This document shows positions 3,300 to 7,148 of a stretch of 7,148 nt of DNA, piece after piece. The first letter of the stretch is position 1, and the number at the start of each line of letters is the position of its first letter. The notes under the pieces were generated by a model. It was not told the DNA's origin and did not search any database. It saw nothing but the letters and a program-made list of their open reading frames with translations. The DNA comes from Flavobacteriaceae bacterium. GTDB lineage: Bacteria > Bacteroidota > Bacteroidia > Flavobacteriales > Flavobacteriaceae. Position numbers and translations under genes: made by a program. Location of the stretch: positions 1 through 7,148 of the forward strand of contig JAURDG010000065.1 of NCBI GenBank assembly GCA_030828025.1, read 5' to 3'.

Positions 3300-5717
3300 A
3301 TGTATGTAGTAAAAAGAGATGGGCGAAAAGAGCCCATTATGTTTGATAAAATTACCGCACGGGTTCGTAAACTCTGTTATGGACTCAACGAACTAGTAGA
3401 TCCTGTTAAAGTAGCCATGCGTGTGATTGAAGGGCTTTATGATGGAGTAAGCACTTCTGAATTGGATAGCCTTGCAGCAGAAACTGCTGCGTCTATGACC
3501 ACCATACACCCCGATTATGCTAAGCTGGCAGCTCGTGTTTCGGTTTCCAACTTGCATAAGAATACCAAAAAATCCTTCTCCGAAACCATGACGGATTTGT
3601 ACGAATATGTCAATCCACGCACCGAAAAAAAATCCCCCTTGCTTTCTGATGAGGTCTATGCGGTGATTAAAGAAAATGCGGCATTACTTGACTCCACCAT
3701 TATTTATAACCGAGATTTTGGCTACGACTATTTCGGATTCAAAACACTTGAGCGCTCCTATCTTTTAAAGATAAATGGCAATATTGCGGAGCGTCCGCAA
3801 CATATGTTGATGCGTGTTTCGGTGGGGATTCACCTTGACGATTTAGAGGCTGCCATTGAGACCTATCACTTGATGTCCAAGCGATACTTTACACACGCTA
3901 CACCAACCTTATTTAATTCGGGTACACCAAAACCACAAATGTCTTCCTGCTTTTTGTTGTCTATGCGTGACGACAGCATTGAAGGGATTTACGATACCCT
4001 AAAACAAACAGCAAAAATTTCTCAATCAGCTGGTGGGATTGGCTTGTCTATTCACAACGTACGCGCAACAGGCTCCTATATTGCTGGAACAAATGGTACT
4101 TCAAACGGAATAGTGCCCATGCTTCGGGTATATAACGATACCGCACGCTACGTCGATCAAGGTGGTGGAAAACGCAAAGGGTCTTTCGCCATTTATGTAG
4201 AGCCTTGGCATGCCGATATTTTTGACTTTCTTGATCTTAAGAAAAACCACGGTAAAGAAGAAATGCGTGCACGTGATTTGTTCTATGCCATGTGGATTCC
4301 AGACTTGTTTATGAAGCGTGTGGAAGATAACGCTGAGTGGACGTTGATGTGCCCAAACGAATGTCCTGGACTATATGATTGCCATAGCGAGGAGTTTGAT
4401 CGATTATACCTTCAATACGAAGCGGAGAATCGTGGTCGTAAAACGATTAAGGCGCGTGAGCTTTGGGAGAAAATACTCGAGTCGCAAATTGAAACCGGTA
4501 CACCCTATATGTTGTACAAAGACGCAGCAAATCGCAAATCGAACCAGAAAAATCTGGGCACCATTCGCTCGTCAAACTTGTGTACCGAAATCATGGAGTA
4601 CACCTCCAAAGATGAGGTAGCTGTGTGTAATTTGGCATCGATTGCATTACCGATGTTTGTAAAAGAGGGTGCCTTTGACCACAAAGAGCTGTTCAAAGTA
4701 ACCAAGCGTGTAACAAAGAACCTAAATAAGGTCATTGACCGTAATTATTATCCTGTGCCGGAGGCAGAGAACTCCAATATGCGCCACCGACCAATCGGAC
4801 TAGGTGTGCAAGGACTTGCCGACACCTTTATTAGGCTACGTCTTCCGTTTACATCTGAACCAGCACAAGCACTTAATCAAGAAATCTTTGAAACGATTTA
4901 CTTTGCGGCACTTACTGCATCTAAGGAACTTGCCGAAGTGGAAGGTGCTTACAAGACTTATAAAGGTTCTCCGATTTCCAAAGGCGAATTCCAGCACAAT
5001 ATGTGGGGCATTAAGGACGAAGAGCTTAGCGGTCGTTGGGATTGGGAAGGACTTCGCAAGGAAATCAAAAAGCACGGGGTGCGCAACTCCTTGCTCATGG
5101 CACCTATGCCTACTGCATCGACCTCGCAAATTTTGGGGAACAACGAATGCTTTGAGCCTTATACCTCTAACATTTACACTCGCCGAGTATTGTCTGGAGA
5201 GTTTATCGTGGTCAATAAGCACCTATTGGAAGACCTTGTGAATCTTGGACTATGGGACGAGGATATGAAACAAGAACTGATGCGTGCCAACGGCTCTATT
5301 CAGCATATTGAAACCATCCCCGCAGAGATTAGAGAGCTGTATAAAACGGTTTGGGAAATGAGTATGAAAGACATTATTGATATGTCGCGCCACCGTGGGT
5401 ACTTCATTGACCAGTCACAATCGCTAAACTTGTTTATGGAAGGCGCAACGATGTCTAAATTGACCTCGATGCACTTCTACGCCTGGAAATCTGGTTTAAA
5501 AACAGGCATGTACTACTTGCGTACTAAGTCGGCGGTAGATGCGATTAAATTTACGGTTAATAAAAAGACCGAAGCGATTCCCGCTACCAGCGTCGCCACG
5601 ACACCAGGCGCTAAGGCACAGGTTGCTGTAGAACCCTTGTCTCCAGATGAGCTAAAGGAAATGCTGGCAAAGTCTAAAGAAAGCGAAGACGACGATTGCC
5701 TGATGTGTGGTTCATAA
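3300..5717 (+). CDS. nrdA: Class I ribonucleotide reductase, alpha (catalytic) subunit
   Basis: This 805-residue catalytic subunit reduces NDPs to dNDPs in the cytosol using the radical from NrdB. An N-terminal ATP-cone (about 3-95, beginning VVKRDGRKEPIMFDKIT) gives ATP/dATP control of overall activity. Catalytic residues are Cys428 (thiyl radical), Asn426 and Glu430 in SNLCTEI. The reducing pair is Cys217 (MSSCFLLS) and Cys443 (AVCNLAS). The radical-path tyrosines are Tyr738-Tyr739 (GMYYLRTKSA). The swinging C-terminal pair is Cys800 and Cys803 in CLMCGS. The substrate-phosphate motif PMPTAST is at 602-608, and the Gly-rich specificity loop GGGKRKGS is at 288-295. Length is normal, with no intein or internal stop. 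Two stops in tandem, TAATGA (5715-5720), end the frame, followed closely by a strong terminator. The start at 3300 is fixed by the canonical MYVVKRDG beginning. Confidence 0.98.
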   Translation: MYVVKRDGRKEPIMFDKITARVRKLCYGLNELVDPVKVAMRVIEGLYDGVSTSELDSLAAETAASMTTIHPDYAKLAARVSVSNLHKNTKKSFSETMTDLYEYVNPRTEKKSPLLSDEVYAVIKENAALLDSTIIYNRDFGYDYFGFKTLERSYLLKINGNIAERPQHMLMRVSVGIHLDDLEAAIETYHLMSKRYFTHATPTLFNSGTPKPQMSSCFLLSMRDDSIEGIYDTLKQTAKISQSAGGIGLSIHNVRATGSYIAGTNGTSNGIVPMLRVYNDTARYVDQGGGKRKGSFAIYVEPWHADIFDFLDLKKNHGKEEMRARDLFYAMWIPDLFMKRVEDNAEWTLMCPNECPGLYDCHSEEFDRLYLQYEAENRGRKTIKARELWEKILESQIETGTPYMLYKDAANRKSNQKNLGTIRSSNLCTEIMEYTSKDEVAVCNLASIALPMFVKEGAFDHKELFKVTKRVTKNLNKVIDRNYYPVPEAENSNMRHRPIGLGVQGLADTFIRLRLPFTSEPAQALNQEIFETIYFAALTASKELAEVEGAYKTYKGSPISKGEFQHNMWGIKDEELSGRWDWEGLRKEIKKHGVRNSLLMAPMPTASTSQILGNNECFEPYTSNIYTRRVLSGEFIVVNKHLLEDLVNLGLWDEDMKQELMRANGSIQHIETIPAEIRELYKTVWEMSMKDIIDMSRHRGYFIDQSQSLNLFMEGATMSKLTSMHFYAWKSGLKTGMYYLRTKSAVDAIKFTVNKKTEAIPATSVATTPGAKAQVAVEPLSPDELKEMLAKSKESEDDDCLMCGS

Positions 5718-5731
5718 TGACAGCATTATAA

Positions 5732-5767
5732 AATAAAAAAGCGCTACATATGTAGTGCTTTTTTATT
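5732..5767. terminator. Bidirectional intrinsic terminator between nrdA and the phosphate transporter gene
   Basis: The arms 5732-5749 and 5750-5767 are complementary along 18 positions with a single G/T pair (5743 with 5756), centred on CATATG. Left of the GC-containing core lies A6 with AAT before it. Right of the core lies T6 followed by ATT, so a U-run follows the hairpin on either strand. It begins 14 bp after the nrdA stop. Its last two bases belong to the TAA of the convergent transporter gene (stop = complement of 5766-5768). It should end both transcripts. Confidence 0.9.
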
Positions 5768-7148
5768 ACCGGTCTTTTTGGTTATCACCCATTTTTCGGG
5801 GGGCAATCTTGGGGTCAAATTTTAGGTAGTACAACTCAATAAGATTATTGGTCGCCACAATTAAATCTTTGGTTTCAATCATCAAGCCAAAGAAAAGCGT
5901 AGTGTTTTTTGGACTTTTTTCTTCTTTGCTTCGTGTGCGCTCCACTTGATGACTGATTTTGGTGTCGATATTGGCAAACAAATCGTCTTTTTTTGGCAGG
6001 ATGTTGGCAACGGCTTCAAAATCGTTCGAATCGAATGCAAACCGAATTTCGGAAAAGAGTTCTTCCAAATCAATTTGGGTTTCTTTCAATTCTTTGATTT
6101 GCGAATATTTTAGCTGGCGGTGGTTGTTGCTTACGTGCTTGTGCGATGCCTTTGCAATATATGCCAACGACTGCGCCATGTCTTCCAAAATACTGGTCAG
6201 GTTGAGGTAAAAATGACTTACTTCAACACTCTCTTCATCCATTTCCTGGATAAAATAAAAGAGCTCGTTGCGGAGTTTGTCAATGTCCTTTTCCAAACGA
6301 ACCACATCGCGTTTGGTTGCCCGAAGCATGTCAACATTTTGCTTGGCAAGACCATTGATAGCGTTAAGGTAAATATCATCACAACGGCTTACCATTTTAG
6401 AAACATTATAAGCACTTTCCATGATTAAACCTTGCACAGATGAGCTTTCGATCATGTACAACTCTCGCTCACGCTTCGACTCTGTTAGGTTGTTTTTGTG
6501 CTTTTTGTAATTTTTCAATAAGATGAATACCGTAATGGCGAACATCCCCAGCAAGGCAGGTAATTTACCAACATAAATAAGCACGGCTACGATGCCACAA
6601 GCGGTAAACGCAGTAAGTGCAGTCAGAAACCAACCACCAATAACGTTGAGCACTCCAGCAACCCGATACACGGCACTATCAGCTCCCCAAGCGCGATCTG
6701 CCAACGATGTGCCCATAGCCACCATAAAGGTTACGTAGGTGGTAGATAACGGCAATTTGTATGAGGTGGCAATAGAAATAAGTACAGCAGCAACCGTGAG
6801 GTTTATCGAGGCTCTGATGTTGTCAAAGGCAGGGGCGTCTTCGGCTTTGGCATAGCGTTGTCCTTCGGCAGGGGTAAACCGAACCTTGATTTTTTCGATA
6901 AGGATGGATGGCGTAACGGCTTCCACGACCCGCACCGAACCCACAAAGGCACGCACCAATACTCTTGAAAAAGGATTGGAATCAAAACGTTCTTGTGTAC
7001 GCTCTTGACGCGATAATTCAATAGAGGTTTTAAGTACTTCTTGCGCCTTTGATGATAGCCAAAGCGTCACCACCATGACCAATCCGGCAAGGATGAGCAA
7101 TGCCGTAGGCGTAGCCACTTTTGCCGAAAGGAAAGACATGTTGAAAAG
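5766..7148 (-). CDS. Inorganic phosphate transporter (PiT/Pho4 family) with PhoU-like tail, C-terminal part
   Basis: The reading frame is open through the right window edge (Leu-Phe-Asn precede the Met at 7139), so this is the last 460 residues of a longer protein, and the Met at 7139 is internal. Numbering from that Met, a helix lies at about 11-30 and a cytoplasmic loop at 31-105. The PiT C-terminal signature is FDNIRASINLTVAA (105-118) followed by SYKLPLSTTYV (126-136). Two further hydrophobic regions lie at about 159-190 and 193-209. PiT proteins move phosphate, usually as a neutral metal-phosphate or with H+/Na+. After a basic turn (KNYKKHKNN, about 209-217) comes a long soluble, charged, mostly helical tail of about 240 residues that looks like a PhoU-type helical domain. 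The N-terminal half with the first signature is outside the window. Its end is defined by the terminator shared with nrdA. Confidence 0.9.
   Translation of the reverse strand, partial: LFNMSFLSAKVATPTALLILAGLVMVVTLWLSSKAQEVLKTSIELSRQERTQERFDSNPFSRVLVRAFVGSVRVVEAVTPSILIEKIKVRFTPAEGQRYAKAEDAPAFDNIRASINLTVAAVLISIATSYKLPLSTTYVTFMVAMGTSLADRAWGADSAVYRVAGVLNVIGGWFLTALTAFTACGIVAVLIYVGKLPALLGMFAITVFILLKNYKKHKNNLTESKRERELYMIESSSVQGLIMESAYNVSKMVSRCDDIYLNAINGLAKQNVDMLRATKRDVVRLEKDIDKLRNELFYFIQEMDEESVEVSHFYLNLTSILEDMAQSLAYIAKASHKHVSNNHRQLKYSQIKELKETQIDLEELFSEIRFAFDSNDFEAVANILPKKDDLFANIDTKISHQVERTRSKEEKSPKNTTLFFGLMIETKDLIVATNNLIELYYLKFDPKIAPRKMGDNQKDR

Noticed and set aside
4836..5222. Open frame of 128 codons on the minus strand inside nrdA
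   Set aside because: It lies wholly within a highly conserved nrdA segment. The translation is rich in Arg, Cys and Phe with no recognisable domain, as expected for an antisense shadow.
4804..5241. Second plus-strand frame of 145 codons inside nrdA
   Set aside because: It is out of frame with nrdA, unusually rich in Leu/Lys/His, and has no recognisable motif. It is a shadow of the true frame.
5959..6428. Plus-strand open frames opposite the phosphate transporter tail
   Set aside because: They are antisense to a clear coding frame and have no family resemblance or start signals.
1..7148. Mobile element, CRISPR array, tRNA/rRNA, toxin-antitoxin or defence system
   Set aside because: I saw no transposase or integrase motifs, no regularly spaced repeats, no tRNA-like cloverleaf and no defence-type domains. 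All long frames are housekeeping or conserved families.

Overview
The window looks like an ordinary chromosomal stretch from a member of the Bacteroidota, most likely Flavobacteriia or a close relative. The evidence is the protein types (MarC, DUF3109, a eukaryote-like NrdB/NrdA pair, and a phosphate transporter with a long helical tail), AT-rich leaders without Shine-Dalgarno sequences at the real starts, and -7 elements of the Bacteroidota form TAnnTTTG. The assignment rests on recognising sequences by eye, not on a search.

Layout. Positions 1-213 hold the C-terminal end of a HupE/UreJ-type membrane protein. It overlaps by 4 bp (ATGA) with a zinc-dependent dCMP deaminase (210-635). That gene converges with a leftward two-gene unit: a MarC-family membrane protein (832-1404), then a 67-residue two-helix membrane protein (632-835), joined by another ATGA overlap. 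The convergent stops share one CTAG. A 47-bp divergent region (1405-1451) carries two mirror-image TAnnTTTG elements, each ending 4 nt before an ATG. To its right is a DUF3109 Cys-rich protein (1452-2033). A 204-bp gap follows, with several inverted repeats, a probable terminator, a possible 21-codon ORF and a candidate promoter. Next come nrdB (2238-3221) and nrdA (3300-5717), the two subunits of a class I ribonucleotide reductase, separated by 78 bp with a 12-bp-arm inverted repeat. A long near-perfect hairpin (5732-5767) ends nrdA and also the convergent phosphate transporter gene (5766-7148, minus strand), whose N-terminal part lies beyond the window.

Function. The clearest theme is deoxynucleotide supply. 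NrdA/NrdB make dNDPs from NDPs, and dCMP deaminase feeds dUMP to thymidylate synthesis. They are in separate transcription units, so the link is metabolic rather than an operon. The two ribonucleotide reductase subunits have all the catalytic, radical-transfer and redox residues I could check.

I see no mobile element, CRISPR array, RNA gene, defence module or toxin-antitoxin pair, and no convincing new multi-gene system. The points worth a second look are regulatory or small: the compact divergent, apparently leaderless promoters; the structured 3' region with a Cys-rich micro-ORF before nrdB; the intercistronic nrdB-nrdA hairpin; and the uncharacterised 67-residue partner of MarC.
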